DNA of 64,000 nt. It comes from JBJHAX01 sp050480705. Lineage in GTDB: Bacteria > Actinomycetota > Nitriliruptoria > Nitriliruptorales > Nitriliruptoraceae. Below the pieces are notes generated by a model. That model was not told the DNA's origin. It did no database searches and saw only the letters and a list, made by a program, of their open reading frames with translations. The DNA is taken from positions 1-64,000 of the forward strand of contig JBJHAX010000011.1 in NCBI GenBank assembly GCA_050480705.1, read 5' to 3'. Positions 32,880 to 41,486 of the stretch are shown one piece after another. Position 1 is the first letter of the stretch; every line of letters starts with the position of its first letter. Both the position numbers and the translations under genes were made by a program.

Positions 32880-33581
32880 TCATGCGGTGACGTCGTGCTC
32901 CGCGAGGTACAGCAGCACCGCGCGCACCCGGCGATGGATGTGCGTGTCGGCCATTCCGAGATCGAGCTTCGAGAAGATCGCGTTGATGTGCTTCTCCACC
33001 GCACGTTCGGACAGAACCAGTGATGCGGCGATTCCGGCGTTGTTGCGGCCCTGGGCGATCTCGGCCAGCACCTCGAGCTCGCGGGCGGTCAACCGGTCGA
33101 GCAACGACTGTTTGCGCTGCATGCGGGCGTCGACGAGGGCGTCGACCACCTTCGGGTCGATCACGGACCCGCCGGTCGCCACCGCACGGATGGCGTTGAC
33201 GAGCTCGTCGAGGTCGCCGACGCGTTCTTTGAGCAGATAGCCACGCCCCGACGATCCGTCCTCGAACAGATGCAACGCCCAGCCCGGTTCGATGTACTGG
33301 GAGAGCACGACCACACCGACTTCAGGGTGGGTCGCCTGCAAAGTCCGGGCCGCCTGGATGCCTTCGTCGCTGTTGGTGGGCGGCATGCGGATGTCGGTGA
33401 GCACGACGTCAGGTGCGTGCTCCTCGACGGCCTGGAGCAGCGTGGGCAGATCGCCGCAGTCCGCGACGAGTTCGACACTCGCATCGTGTTCGACGAGCAG
33501 TTTGATGCCCTCACGAACCAGGAAGCTGTCTTCGGCGAGCACGACGCGCAGCGGCGTCGGCGTCTCGGCCCCAGCACTCAC
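32880..33581 (-). CDS. NarL/FixJ-family response regulator
   Basis: A 233-aa regulator with REC (residues 11-135, phospho-acceptor Asp63 in VVLTDIRMPP, VVLSQY, LLKERV) and a LuxR-type HTH (about 165-225: LTARELEVLAEIAQGRNNAGIAASLVLSERAVEKHINAIFSKL, quoted by position only). Its receiver closely resembles that of the receiver-cyclase (shared VREG, DIRMPP, VVVLSQY, YLLKxRVG, GGSVxDPxxVDALV), so both probably take phosphate from the same kinases. GTG 33581 is chosen, with AGAGGCG 8 bases upstream. 73 bases separate it from the stand-alone receiver downstream. Confidence 0.85.
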   Translation of the reverse strand: MSAGAETPTPLRVVLAEDSFLVREGIKLLVEHDASVELVADCGDLPTLLQAVEEHAPDVVLTDIRMPPTNSDEGIQAARTLQATHPEVGVVVLSQYIEPGWALHLFEDGSSGRGYLLKERVGDLDELVNAIRAVATGGSVIDPKVVDALVDARMQRKQSLLDRLTARELEVLAEIAQGRNNAGIAASLVLSERAVEKHINAIFSKLDLGMADTHIHRRVRAVLLYLAEHDVTA

Positions 33582-33803
33582 GGGCAGTTCGCCTCTCGTC
33601 CCGCGGTCGACGGGGATGTTCCCGGCCGGTGGAGCGAACGTTAGCTGCACCGCGACGACAACGGCTGCCTCTGACCGGATGGCGCGGTCGCGATTGCTGG
33701 AACGCGAGGCACGGACAATCGCCGTGGACGAGCACCGCCGGGCTGCGGCCAGCGCGTGATCTTCGGTCGTTCCGCTGGCAACTTCGTTGCCATGTGCCAC
33801 GTG

Positions 33804-34391
33804 CTAGGCGCCGACATACTCCAGCTGGAACCGGCCCATGCCCGTCTCTCCTTCGAGGAAGTTGTACGCGGGGCTGTCGTGCGAGACCGTCACCGAATCG
33901 AGCACACCGTCCTCGGAGGTAGACGGGAGGATGTCGTGGTCGTCGCAGGTCGTGGCCAGATGCTCGAACGTGTGCGTCCCGTCGAAGAGGAGGACGGCTT
34001 CGTCGCCGGTCCAGGTCGCCTCACCCATGAACGAGTAGCGCTCGGTGTCGGTACAGCCCTGAGGCCGGTCGAGCACCCACTCGATCACACGCTCGAGCGT
34101 GGCGACATCGCCTGATATGACCATCGTGACACGAGCGTCATCGAGACTCGCCACGTTCGGGATATGGGGGGCGACCACGACCTCACCGACGTAGGTGCCA
34201 TCCTCGAGGGCGCGTGCGGACGAGTCGATCGAAGGCTCGTCAGTACCAGCGTCGGGCCCGCCGTCCGCATCCAGTTCTTCGGATGCGGTGACCCCTGAAC
34301 CACTCGTGACGTCGGGCGTCTCGCCGCCACACCCCACAACGATGAGGAGCGCTCCAGCCGAAATCGCGAACCCAGATCGTCGCACTGGCAT
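33804..34391 (-). CDS. putative lipoprotein, unknown function
   Basis: A 195-aa product with lipobox IVVGC (Cys at about residue 21) and an acidic Gly/Asp/Ser-rich linker to about residue 60. The mature domain has beta-strand alternation and two Cys (RPQGCTDTERYSFMGEATW and LATTCDDHDILP) that may form a disulfide. No family is recognised. It stands alone; the NarL regulator gene lies 222 bases downstream on the same strand, with no visible gene in between. Confidence 0.6.
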   Translation of the reverse strand: MPVRRSGFAISAGALLIVVGCGGETPDVTSGSGVTASEELDADGGPDAGTDEPSIDSSARALEDGTYVGEVVVAPHIPNVASLDDARVTMVISGDVATLERVIEWVLDRPQGCTDTERYSFMGEATWTGDEAVLLFDGTHTFEHLATTCDDHDILPSTSEDGVLDSVTVSHDSPAYNFLEGETGMGRFQLEYVGA

Positions 34392-34555
34392 TCCCCAGAG
34401 TCCGCGACGTATCCCGCCGCTGACTGCGATTGACCCTACACCGGCCTCTGGCCACCTGCCAGCACGGCTTCATCTGGGGCCGCCGGCGCTGGCCTACCAT
34501 CAGCGCGGCGCGACACCCGGCCGGTTCTCAACCAACGACCTTGTCAACCCACCCC

Positions 34556-34628
34556 GCCCTCGTAGCTCAGGGGATAGAGCAACGGTTTCCTAAACCGTGT
34601 GTCGCAGGTTCGAATCCTGCCGAGGGCG
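34556..34628 (+). tRNA. tRNA-Arg (anticodon CCT)
   Basis: A 73-base cloverleaf. Acceptor arms GCCCTCG and CGAGGGC pair perfectly, with discriminator G. The D-loop is TAGCTCAGGGGATAGAGC. The anticodon stem ACGGT/ACCGT encloses the loop TTCCTAA, so the anticodon is CCT (reads AGG). The T arm is GCAGGTTCGAATCCTGC. CCA is not encoded. No integrase or duplicated 3' end is nearby. Confidence 0.95.
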
Positions 34629-34659
34629 CATCTCCGAGCGGCGCAAGGCCGCGCATTCG

Positions 34660-35691
34660 TCAATCGAACGCGCCGACCTCGCGGAGCATCTCGAGGGTCG
34701 CCTGCAGGTCTTCCAGCCGGCTCAAGTCCACCTCGGGGGGAGCGAGTTCCTCCAGCGCCGGCAGTCCGGGGGCCTCGACGCCGTCGCGCAGGGGGAACTC
34801 GAGTTCGTCAGCGACCTGGCCGAAGTGTTCCTGCACCTCGGCACTGAGCAGGAAACGGACGAGTTCGAACGCGGCGTCGGTGTCGTCGGCGCTGTCGAGC
34901 ACACCGACCCCGGCGACGTTCATCAGGCCGCCGATGTCGCCGGGCAGATACTTGTTGGCGACGTTGAACCCGGGGTCCTCCGCAAGGAAGCGATAGAGGT
35001 AGTAGTGGTTGACGAGCGCCAGGTCGACTTCGCCGCGCGCGACCCCTTCGACGGCACCGGTGTTGTTGGCGAAGACGACCGGGTCGTTGGCGATCATGCC
35101 CTCGAGCCACATGCGCGCAGCGTCGTCGCCCTGGTCGATGCGCATGGCGGTGACGAAGGCCTGGAACGAGCCGTTCTCAGGGGCCCAGCCGACCCGCCCG
35201 CGCCACGCCTCGCCGGTGAGGTCGAACACCGAGTCGGGCACGTCGGCCTCGTCGAGGACGTCGGTGTTGTAGGCGAGCACACGGACCCTGCCCGTCACCC
35301 CGGTCCAGGCGCCCGACGGCGCGCGGAAGTTCTCGTCGACGAGCCCCAGGACATCGTCGGGGAGGGTGACGAAGCGCTGTGCGCCTTCGAGCGCGCCGAG
35401 CGCACCCGCGTCCTGTGCCCAGTAGATGTCGGCGGGGCTGTTCGCACCCTCCTCGAGGATGGTGACGGCGAGTTCAGCGGTGTTGCCGTAGCGGACCTCG
35501 ACGTCGACGCCGGTGTGCTCGGTGAACGCATCGAAGACCCAGCCGACGAGCTCCTGGCTCCGCCCGGAGTAGACGGTCAACGTGGAGTGCTCGCTGTCAC
35601 GTGCGTCGTCGGTTGGCTGGCCACCACACGCGGCGAGTACGATCGCCACTGCGGTCAATCCACCGATGGTGCTGGACAGGGGCCGTCTCAT
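34660..35691 (-). CDS. iron(III) ABC transporter substrate-binding lipoprotein
   Basis: A 343-aa periplasmic-type binding protein of the FutA/AfuA/FbpA group. The lipobox VLAACG is at about residue 22. LTVYSGRSQELVGWVFDAFTEHTGVDVEVRYGNTAELAVTILEEG and YWAQDAGALGALE are typical, as is the paired-Tyr segment LVNHYYLYRFL (about residue 235), which supplies iron ligands. No permease or ATPase is adjacent, so partners lie elsewhere. A DtxR/IdeR-type box is 66 bases upstream of the ATG, so iron repression is likely. Confidence 0.85.
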   Translation of the reverse strand: MRRPLSSTIGGLTAVAIVLAACGGQPTDDARDSEHSTLTVYSGRSQELVGWVFDAFTEHTGVDVEVRYGNTAELAVTILEEGANSPADIYWAQDAGALGALEGAQRFVTLPDDVLGLVDENFRAPSGAWTGVTGRVRVLAYNTDVLDEADVPDSVFDLTGEAWRGRVGWAPENGSFQAFVTAMRIDQGDDAARMWLEGMIANDPVVFANNTGAVEGVARGEVDLALVNHYYLYRFLAEDPGFNVANKYLPGDIGGLMNVAGVGVLDSADDTDAAFELVRFLLSAEVQEHFGQVADELEFPLRDGVEAPGLPALEELAPPEVDLSRLEDLQATLEMLREVGAFD

Positions 35692-35756
35692 GGTTCTCCG
35701 GTCGCAGCGATCGCGACGTCGTGATCTCGCGACCGCGCAGGCACAGCTGCTGCTGC

Positions 35757-35775
35757 TCAGGTTAGGCTAACCTAA
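35757..35775. promoter_or_regulatory. DtxR/IdeR iron box
   Basis: TCAGGTTAGGCTAACCTAA matches the 19-bp DtxR/IdeR consensus TTAGGTTAGGCTAACCTAA at 18 of 19 positions, with a perfect core AGGTTAGGCTAACCT. It lies upstream of the iron-binding protein gene (minus strand) and probably overlaps its promoter. The downstream end of betA is 40 bases away on the other side. Confidence 0.9.
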
Positions 35776-35814
35776 TCATCCGTCAGCGGCCAAATCGGCT
35801 GGAGACGTCGGCGG

Positions 35815-37470
35815 TCACCCCTGGCGCCGGTGCACCGGCGCCCGTTCGGGGGCCAGCGGCGGGTTGCCGAGGATCAGGTCGGCGGCCTTCTCCGCGATCA
35901 TCATCACGGGCGCATAGATGTTCGCGTTGGTGATATCGGGCATCACCGACGCATCGACGACCCGCAGCCCCTGCGTGCCGTGCACCCGCATCGAACCGGG
36001 GTCGACGACCGCCAGGTCATCGATGCCCATCCGCGCCGTGCACGACGGGTGCAGCGCCGTTTCGGCGTCGCGCGCCACCCAGTCGAGGATCTGCTCGTCG
36101 GTTTCGACCTCAGGTCCGGGCGAGAGCTCACCACCGTCGAACGGCGCCAGCGCCGGCTGCGACAGGATGTCGCGGGCGACACGAACGGCTTCGACCCATT
36201 CGCGACGGTCCTTGTCGGTGGACAGGTAGTTGAAGCGCAGCGCGGGCTTGACGCGCGGATCAGTCGAGGTGATCCGGACCTCGCCGCGCACGTCGGAGGT
36301 CATCGGTCCGACGTGGACCTGGTAGCCGTGACCGGACGACGGTGACGTGCCGTCGTAACGGATCGCGATCGGCAGGACGTGGAACATCAGGTTCGGTTCG
36401 TCGACCTGGTCGTTGGACCGTGCGAAGCCACCGCCTTCGAAGTGGTTGGTTGCCCCGGGACCACTGCGCGCCAGCAGCCATCTGAGCCCCACCCAGGGAC
36501 GCCGCCACCACGCGAGCCACGGCGCGACCGAGACCGGCTGGGTGCAGGCGTGCTGAACGTAGACCTCGAGGTGGTCCTGCAGGTTGCGCCCGACCCCGGG
36601 AAGGTCCACGACCGGCGCGATGCCGAGCGAACGCAGGTGGTCCACCTCCCCGACGCCTGACAGCTGCAGCAGCTGCGGGGTGTTGATCGCGCCACCGCAC
36701 AGGATCACCTCGCCGGCCATGACACGCTGCACGCGCCCGCGGTGGACGAACTCGACCCCGCGTGCGCGCGTGCCGTCGAACACGATCCGTGTGACCAGCG
36801 CACGCGTGCGCACGGTCAGGTTCGGCCGGTCGGCGACCGGGTGCAGGTAGGCGCGGGCTGCCGACAGCCGCCGCCCCCGGTGGACGTTGCGGTCGAACGG
36901 GCCGAACCCCTCCTGGCGGTAGCCGTTGACGTCGTCGGTACGCATGTAACCGGCCTGGACGGCCGCGTCGAAGAACGCCTGGAACAGCGGATTGTCCGCG
37001 GGTCCGCGCTCGACGACCAGCGGGCCGTCGCCGCCGCGCCAGTCGTCGGCGCCGGTCGTGCACGTCTCCATGCGTTTGAAATAGGGCAGGCAGTGCGCGT
37101 AGTCCCAGGCCTGCATGCCCGGCGCGCGTGCCCAACGGTCGTAGTCGAGCGGGTTGCCCCGCTGGAAGATCATCCCGTTGATGCTCGACGAGCCGCCGAG
37201 GACCTTGCCGCGCGCATGGTCGATGCGCCGGCCTCCCATGTGGGGCTCCGGTTCGGACGCGTAGCGCCAGTCGTAGAAGCGGCTTCCGATCGGGAACGGC
37301 AGCGCTGCGGGCATGTGGATGAACACATCCCAGCGGTAGTCGGCGCGGCCCGCCTCGAGGACGAGCACGCGCCGGCCGGGGTCGGCGCTCAGCCGGTTCG
37401 CAAGTGCTGAACCGGCCGAGCCGCCGCCCACGATCAGGACGTCGACGTCCTGGGGCGCTAGCCGAGCCAT
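35815..37470 (-). CDS. betA: choline dehydrogenase / GMC oxidoreductase
   Basis: A 551-aa FAD enzyme. DVLIVGGGSAGSALANRLS opens the FAD fold. GKVLGGSSSINGMIFQRGNPLDYDRWA (GMC signature 1), CGGAINTPQLLQLSGVG (signature 2) and HPSCTARMG with the catalytic His region near residue 490 fit choline dehydrogenase. It should oxidise choline to betaine aldehyde at the membrane. It is last in the betB-proV-proWW-proX-betA operon. The ATG at 37470 overlaps the proX stop by 13 bases; an upstream ATG at 37503 would lengthen the overlap and adds an Arg-rich stretch. Confidence 0.85.
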   Translation of the reverse strand: MARLAPQDVDVLIVGGGSAGSALANRLSADPGRRVLVLEAGRADYRWDVFIHMPAALPFPIGSRFYDWRYASEPEPHMGGRRIDHARGKVLGGSSSINGMIFQRGNPLDYDRWARAPGMQAWDYAHCLPYFKRMETCTTGADDWRGGDGPLVVERGPADNPLFQAFFDAAVQAGYMRTDDVNGYRQEGFGPFDRNVHRGRRLSAARAYLHPVADRPNLTVRTRALVTRIVFDGTRARGVEFVHRGRVQRVMAGEVILCGGAINTPQLLQLSGVGEVDHLRSLGIAPVVDLPGVGRNLQDHLEVYVQHACTQPVSVAPWLAWWRRPWVGLRWLLARSGPGATNHFEGGGFARSNDQVDEPNLMFHVLPIAIRYDGTSPSSGHGYQVHVGPMTSDVRGEVRITSTDPRVKPALRFNYLSTDKDRREWVEAVRVARDILSQPALAPFDGGELSPGPEVETDEQILDWVARDAETALHPSCTARMGIDDLAVVDPGSMRVHGTQGLRVVDASVMPDITNANIYAPVMMIAEKAADLILGNPPLAPERAPVHRRQG

Positions 37471-38474
37471 GCGCGCCAGACGGATTCGTTCGCGTCGACC
37501 CATGCCTGCGCCGCCGCTTCCGGGCTGTCGCCTTCGACGTCCATCGCGAAGGTGATGGCGTCCTGGTCCTCGTTCTGGAGCTGGAACGCCGCGAGGAATG
37601 CGAACACCTCCGGCAGGCGCTCCTCCAGTTCGGCGCTGGCCGCCTTGAGCAGCACGTCCTCGGGGTAGCCGCAGTCGCGCTCCTCGGCAGGCAGCTCCTC
37701 ACACTCCTCGGTCCACGCCGGCAACTCGACCATCGTCAGATCGAACTGGGCATGCAGCCAGTGGGGGGTGTAGAAGTAGAACAGGACCGGGTCACTGCGT
37801 TCCAGCGCCGCCTCGACGGCCGTCAGCTGGGCGGCTTCCGACCCGGACTGCACGACCTCGAAGTCGAGGCCGAGGTTGGCGATAATGTGCTCGTCGAACT
37901 GCACGAAACTCGGGTCGGCCGCGAGGAACTGCCCCGAGTCTCCGGTCTCCGCGGTCGCGAAGATCTCCTCGTTGCCGGCAAGGCCCTCCCACGAGGTCAT
38001 GTCCGGATAGTCGTCGAGGACGTAGGTCGGCAGGAACCAGCCGATCTGTCCGACGGCACCGAGCTCACCGAGGTCGACGACGGTGCCGAGCTCGTCGAAA
38101 TAGGTCGCCATGTTGTCCAGGTGGCCCGACGGCCAGATCTCGAGCACCGCGTCGAGCGAGCCGTCGTCGAGCCCGGCCCACTGTGCGTTCTCGTCGATCT
38201 CGACGATCTCGACGTCGACACCGAGTTCGGATTCGAGGATGACCTTGGCGACATGTGCGTTGGCGTACGACCCGGGCCACGGGTTGGCGACCAGGCGGAC
38301 GCTGCCTCCGACCGCGGGCTCCTCGCCCGGATCCTCGGCGGCCGGTGGCTCGTCGCCGACGTCGACGTCGCCCGGATCGGTTGCGCACGCGGCCAGGAGA
38401 ACCCCCAGGACCAGCAGGAGCACTCCCGGGCGTGCCATGCGATGACGGGCCGAGGCCCGGCGTGTGGTGGACAT
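37458..38474 (-). CDS. proX: glycine betaine/choline ABC substrate-binding lipoprotein
   Basis: A 338-aa OpuAC-type binding protein: lipobox LLAACA (Cys at about residue 30), acidic linker, then VRLVANPWPGSYANAHVAKVILESELGVDVEIVEI and SDPVLFYFYTPHWLHAQFDL. Trp and Tyr residues of that kind form the aromatic box that cages a quaternary ammonium. A low-complexity acidic N-terminal linker tethers it to the membrane. It follows the permease gene after 28 bases and precedes betA with a 13-base overlap. Confidence 0.88.
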   Translation of the reverse strand: MSTTRRASARHRMARPGVLLLVLGVLLAACATDPGDVDVGDEPPAAEDPGEEPAVGGSVRLVANPWPGSYANAHVAKVILESELGVDVEIVEIDENAQWAGLDDGSLDAVLEIWPSGHLDNMATYFDELGTVVDLGELGAVGQIGWFLPTYVLDDYPDMTSWEGLAGNEEIFATAETGDSGQFLAADPSFVQFDEHIIANLGLDFEVVQSGSEAAQLTAVEAALERSDPVLFYFYTPHWLHAQFDLTMVELPAWTEECEELPAEERDCGYPEDVLLKAASAELEERLPEVFAFLAAFQLQNEDQDAITFAMDVEGDSPEAAAQAWVDANESVWRAWLG

Positions 38475-38502
38475 GGTCCTTCCTCTCTTCGATGCGCGCA
38501 GA

Positions 38503-40425
38503 TCAGGCGGTCTTGAGCGTCGCGCGCTGCCGCTCCCGGGTGTCGTCGTCCGACCCCCGGCTGAGTGCCTGCGTGAGGCGGTCGAGCACGATGCCGAGCA
38601 GCACGATCGCGAGCCCGGCCTCCACCCCCCGCCCGATCTCGCCGCGGGTCAACCCGCGGACAGCTTCGATGCCGAGGCCGCCGGCGCCGATCAGCCCGGC
38701 GATGATGATCCCCGCGAGCACCATCATCGTCGTCTGATTGACACCGGTCAGGATCGTCGGCTTTGCCAGCGGCAGCTGGACGGTGCGCAGCAGCTGCCAG
38801 CGCGTCGCACCCTGGGAGCGCGCCGCCTCGACGGTCTCGGCGGGGACCTGGCGGATGCCGACATTGGTCATGCGCACCGCAGGAGGCAGCGCGTACACCA
38901 CCGAGGCGATCATGCCGGGAACGCGCCCGATGTTGAACAGCGCGACCACCGGCACCAGATACACGAACGCGGGCAGGGTCTGCATGCCGTCGAGGACCGG
39001 TCGCAGGATCCGGTCGAACACCTCGCTCTGGCTGGCTGCGACACCCAGCGGCACTGCGATCGCCAGCGACAGCACCGTGGCGACGAGCACCTGGCTGAAG
39101 GTGTTCATCGCATCGTCCCACATCCCGATCGCGCCGACGGTCGTGAAGGCCACGATGGTGAACAGGACCAGCCCCTGCCCGGCGAGCCGCCATGCGAGCA
39201 GCGCGACCACGGCGGTGAGCAGCCACCACGGTGTCGCGATCAGCAGGGCGCGCAGCGGGTTGAACCCGTACACGATCACTGCGTCGCTGAACGCTGAGGT
39301 GGCGCCGTACAGGGTCGTGCGTGCCCACCGCGTCAGCGCGTCCGCGACGCCAGCGAGCGACAACGCTCCGTCCAGCGGCACGCCACGCGCGAGCGGGGTG
39401 GCGCCCAGCAGCCGTCCCACGACCAGCGCGGCGCCGACGGCGACCAGCGTCCATCCAGCGGACAGGGTCCGGTGGCCGCGGGCACCGGCCGCATAGGTGA
39501 TCCGGTCGAGGACCACGGCCAGCAGCACGATGGCGAGCCCTGCGTCGAGTGCCCGTCCGATGTCGAGGGTCTGCAGGCCCCGCAGCACCTCGAGGCCGAG
39601 ACCGGGCGCGGACAGCAGCGCACCGATCACCACCATCGACAACGCCATCATGATGGTCTGGTTGATCCCGACCCGGATCGAGGGCAGCGCCAGCGGCAGC
39701 TGGATCGTGCGCAGCTGCTGGTTGCCCGTGGTCCCCACCGAGGCGCCCACCTCGAGTGCGTCGCGGGGGACGTGGCGGATGCCCAGGGCGGTCAGCCGCA
39801 CCGCCGGAGGCACTGCGTAGATGACGGTCGCGATGATCGCCGGTGGGTCACCGACCCCGAACAGCAGCACGAGCGGCAGCAGGTAGACGTAGGCCGGCAC
39901 GGTCTGCATGGCGTCGAGGATCGGGCGGATCGCGCGTTCGACGGCACGGACCCGGCCGGCCAACACGCCGAGCGGGACCCCGATCGCGACCGATGCGACG
40001 ACGGCCACCGAGATCTGCGACAGGGTGATCATGGCGTCGGACCACTGGCCGAGCAGTGCGATCGCCGCGAGCGCGGACAGTGCGACGACCGCGACCCGCC
40101 AGCCCGCGACCGCCACGGCCACGGTTCCGACGACGAGCAGCACGCCCGGCCAGCCGAGCAGGTCGAGCTGTGCGCGCACCTCGGCGAGGCCGAAGGCGAC
40201 CGCGAACGCCAGCGGACGGAACACCGAGGTATACATCGGCTGTCCCGCACGGTTGAGCCGCCACCACCGGTCGAGCGCGTCGACCTCCGCGCCGAGCGGC
40301 AGGCGCCAGGCGTCCGGGAACGAGGCCTGCAGCCCGCTGGCGATCGCCAGGACGGCCAGGAGCGCGATCCCGATCAGCGCCCACGACTGCACGAGCACGT
40401 GCCGCGGGGCGACGAGCGCGGTCAC
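38503..40425 (-). CDS. proW: fused tandem glycine betaine ABC permease
   Basis: A 640-aa protein containing two complete ProW/OpuAB permease domains. Repeat 1 spans about residues 105-320 (VPLGVLAGRVRAVERAIRPILDAMQTVPAYVYLLPLVLLFGVGDPP) and repeat 2 about 415-625 (VPLGVAASQSEVFDRILRPVLDGMQTLPAFVYLVPVVALFNIGRVPG, quoted as motifs). Each has its own EAA loop (DALEVGASVGTTGNQQL and ETVEAARSQGATRWQLL). Family members usually have one domain of about 280-350 aa working as a homodimer; here both halves are in one chain. The GTG at 40425 overlaps the ATPase stop (GTGA). Confidence 0.88.
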   Translation of the reverse strand: MTALVAPRHVLVQSWALIGIALLAVLAIASGLQASFPDAWRLPLGAEVDALDRWWRLNRAGQPMYTSVFRPLAFAVAFGLAEVRAQLDLLGWPGVLLVVGTVAVAVAGWRVAVVALSALAAIALLGQWSDAMITLSQISVAVVASVAIGVPLGVLAGRVRAVERAIRPILDAMQTVPAYVYLLPLVLLFGVGDPPAIIATVIYAVPPAVRLTALGIRHVPRDALEVGASVGTTGNQQLRTIQLPLALPSIRVGINQTIMMALSMVVIGALLSAPGLGLEVLRGLQTLDIGRALDAGLAIVLLAVVLDRITYAAGARGHRTLSAGWTLVAVGAALVVGRLLGATPLARGVPLDGALSLAGVADALTRWARTTLYGATSAFSDAVIVYGFNPLRALLIATPWWLLTAVVALLAWRLAGQGLVLFTIVAFTTVGAIGMWDDAMNTFSQVLVATVLSLAIAVPLGVAASQSEVFDRILRPVLDGMQTLPAFVYLVPVVALFNIGRVPGMIASVVYALPPAVRMTNVGIRQVPAETVEAARSQGATRWQLLRTVQLPLAKPTILTGVNQTTMMVLAGIIIAGLIGAGGLGIEAVRGLTRGEIGRGVEAGLAIVLLGIVLDRLTQALSRGSDDDTRERQRATLKTA

Positions 40426-41486
40426 CGGGCCCAGCTCCCCTGTCCGGCGATTGCGCGCAGCGCCACGGGAAGCTGCAGCTCGCCGACGGTCCGGTCACCG
40501 TCGACGACCCGGACCGCTTCGCCGTCCGCGAGTTCGGACAGCACGTCGCGCAGCACGCTCGAGGCGGCCACCTGGCGCGTCGCCTCGACCTCGGTCGCCG
40601 GCGTGCACACGTCCCCGGCGGTGAGCACGTGCGCGCGGGGAACGTCGCGGGTGAAGTCGCGCACGTAGTCGTCGACCGGGTTGGCGAGCAGTTCGGCCGC
40701 GGTACCGACCTGCACGACCCCGCCGTCGCGCATGACCATGATCCGGTCGCCGAGCCGCAGCGCTTCCTGCAGGTCGTGGGTGATGAACACCATCGTCTTG
40801 TCCATCTGCTGCTGCAGCCGGCAGATCTCCTCCTGCATGTCGCGGCGGATCAGCGGATCGAGCGCGCTGAACGGCTCGTCGAGCAGGAGGATCTCCGGGT
40901 CGTTCGCGAGCGCACGCGCGAGCCCCACCCGCTGCTTCATCCCGCCGGACAACTCGTCGGGGTAGTGGTCGGCGAAGCCGGAGAGACCGACCAGGTCGAT
41001 CATCTCGCCGGCGCGCTCGCGGCGCGCAGCGCGATCCACGCCTTGGATCTCGAGCCCGTAGGCGACGTTGTCGATGACTCGCCGGTTGGGAAGCAGTCCG
41101 AAGTGCTGGAACACCATGCTGGCTTTGCGGCGCCGCAGCTCACGCAGTTCGGTGTCGGAGGCTCCGGTGACGTCGACGTCACCGATCGTGATGCGTCCTG
41201 CGGTCGGTTCGATGAGGCGGACCAGACAGCGCACGAGCGTGGACTTGCCGCTGCCCGACAGCCCCATGATCACGAACATCTCGCCCGGCTGCACCGCGAA
41301 CGACACATCCCTGACCGCAGCGACACAGCCGGTCTCGGCGAGCAGCTGGTCACGGGGCAGGTCCGCCTTGTCGGAGCCGACGATCGCGCTCGCGTTGCGC
41401 CCGAAGACCTTCCACAGGCCGGTGCACGCGAGCTTGGCGCCCGCATCGGTGCTCGCGTCGGTCACGGCAGCCGTCTGGACGCTCAT
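40422..41486 (-). CDS. proV: glycine betaine ABC transporter ATPase
   Basis: A 354-aa ATPase of the ProV/OpuAA group: Walker A GLSGSGKST at about residue 74, the characteristic MVFQHFGLLPNRRVIDN Q-loop, signature ELSGGMKQRVGLARAL, Walker B ILLLDEPFSALDPLIR and the H-loop ITHDLQEAL. The C-terminal region is a short, partly CBS-like tail; full tandem CBS domains for ionic-strength sensing are not clear. The ATG at 41486 overlaps the betB stop (ATGA) and its own stop overlaps the permease start. Confidence 0.9.
   Translation of the reverse strand: MSVQTAAVTDASTDAGAKLACTGLWKVFGRNASAIVGSDKADLPRDQLLAETGCVAAVRDVSFAVQPGEMFVIMGLSGSGKSTLVRCLVRLIEPTAGRITIGDVDVTGASDTELRELRRRKASMVFQHFGLLPNRRVIDNVAYGLEIQGVDRAARRERAGEMIDLVGLSGFADHYPDELSGGMKQRVGLARALANDPEILLLDEPFSALDPLIRRDMQEEICRLQQQMDKTMVFITHDLQEALRLGDRIMVMRDGGVVQVGTAAELLANPVDDYVRDFTRDVPRAHVLTAGDVCTPATEVEATRQVAASSVLRDVLSELADGEAVRVVDGDRTVGELQLPVALRAIAGQGSWAR

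Noticed and set aside
26591..32880. Shared motif near GCCAGCACCA at 26592 and 32870 as a common operator in the signalling island
   Set aside because: The match is short, not palindromic, and the second copy runs into the stop region of the NarL gene; chance is likely.
34556..34628. tRNA-Arg as an integration site
   Set aside because: No integrase, no repeated 3' end and no change in gene character on either side.
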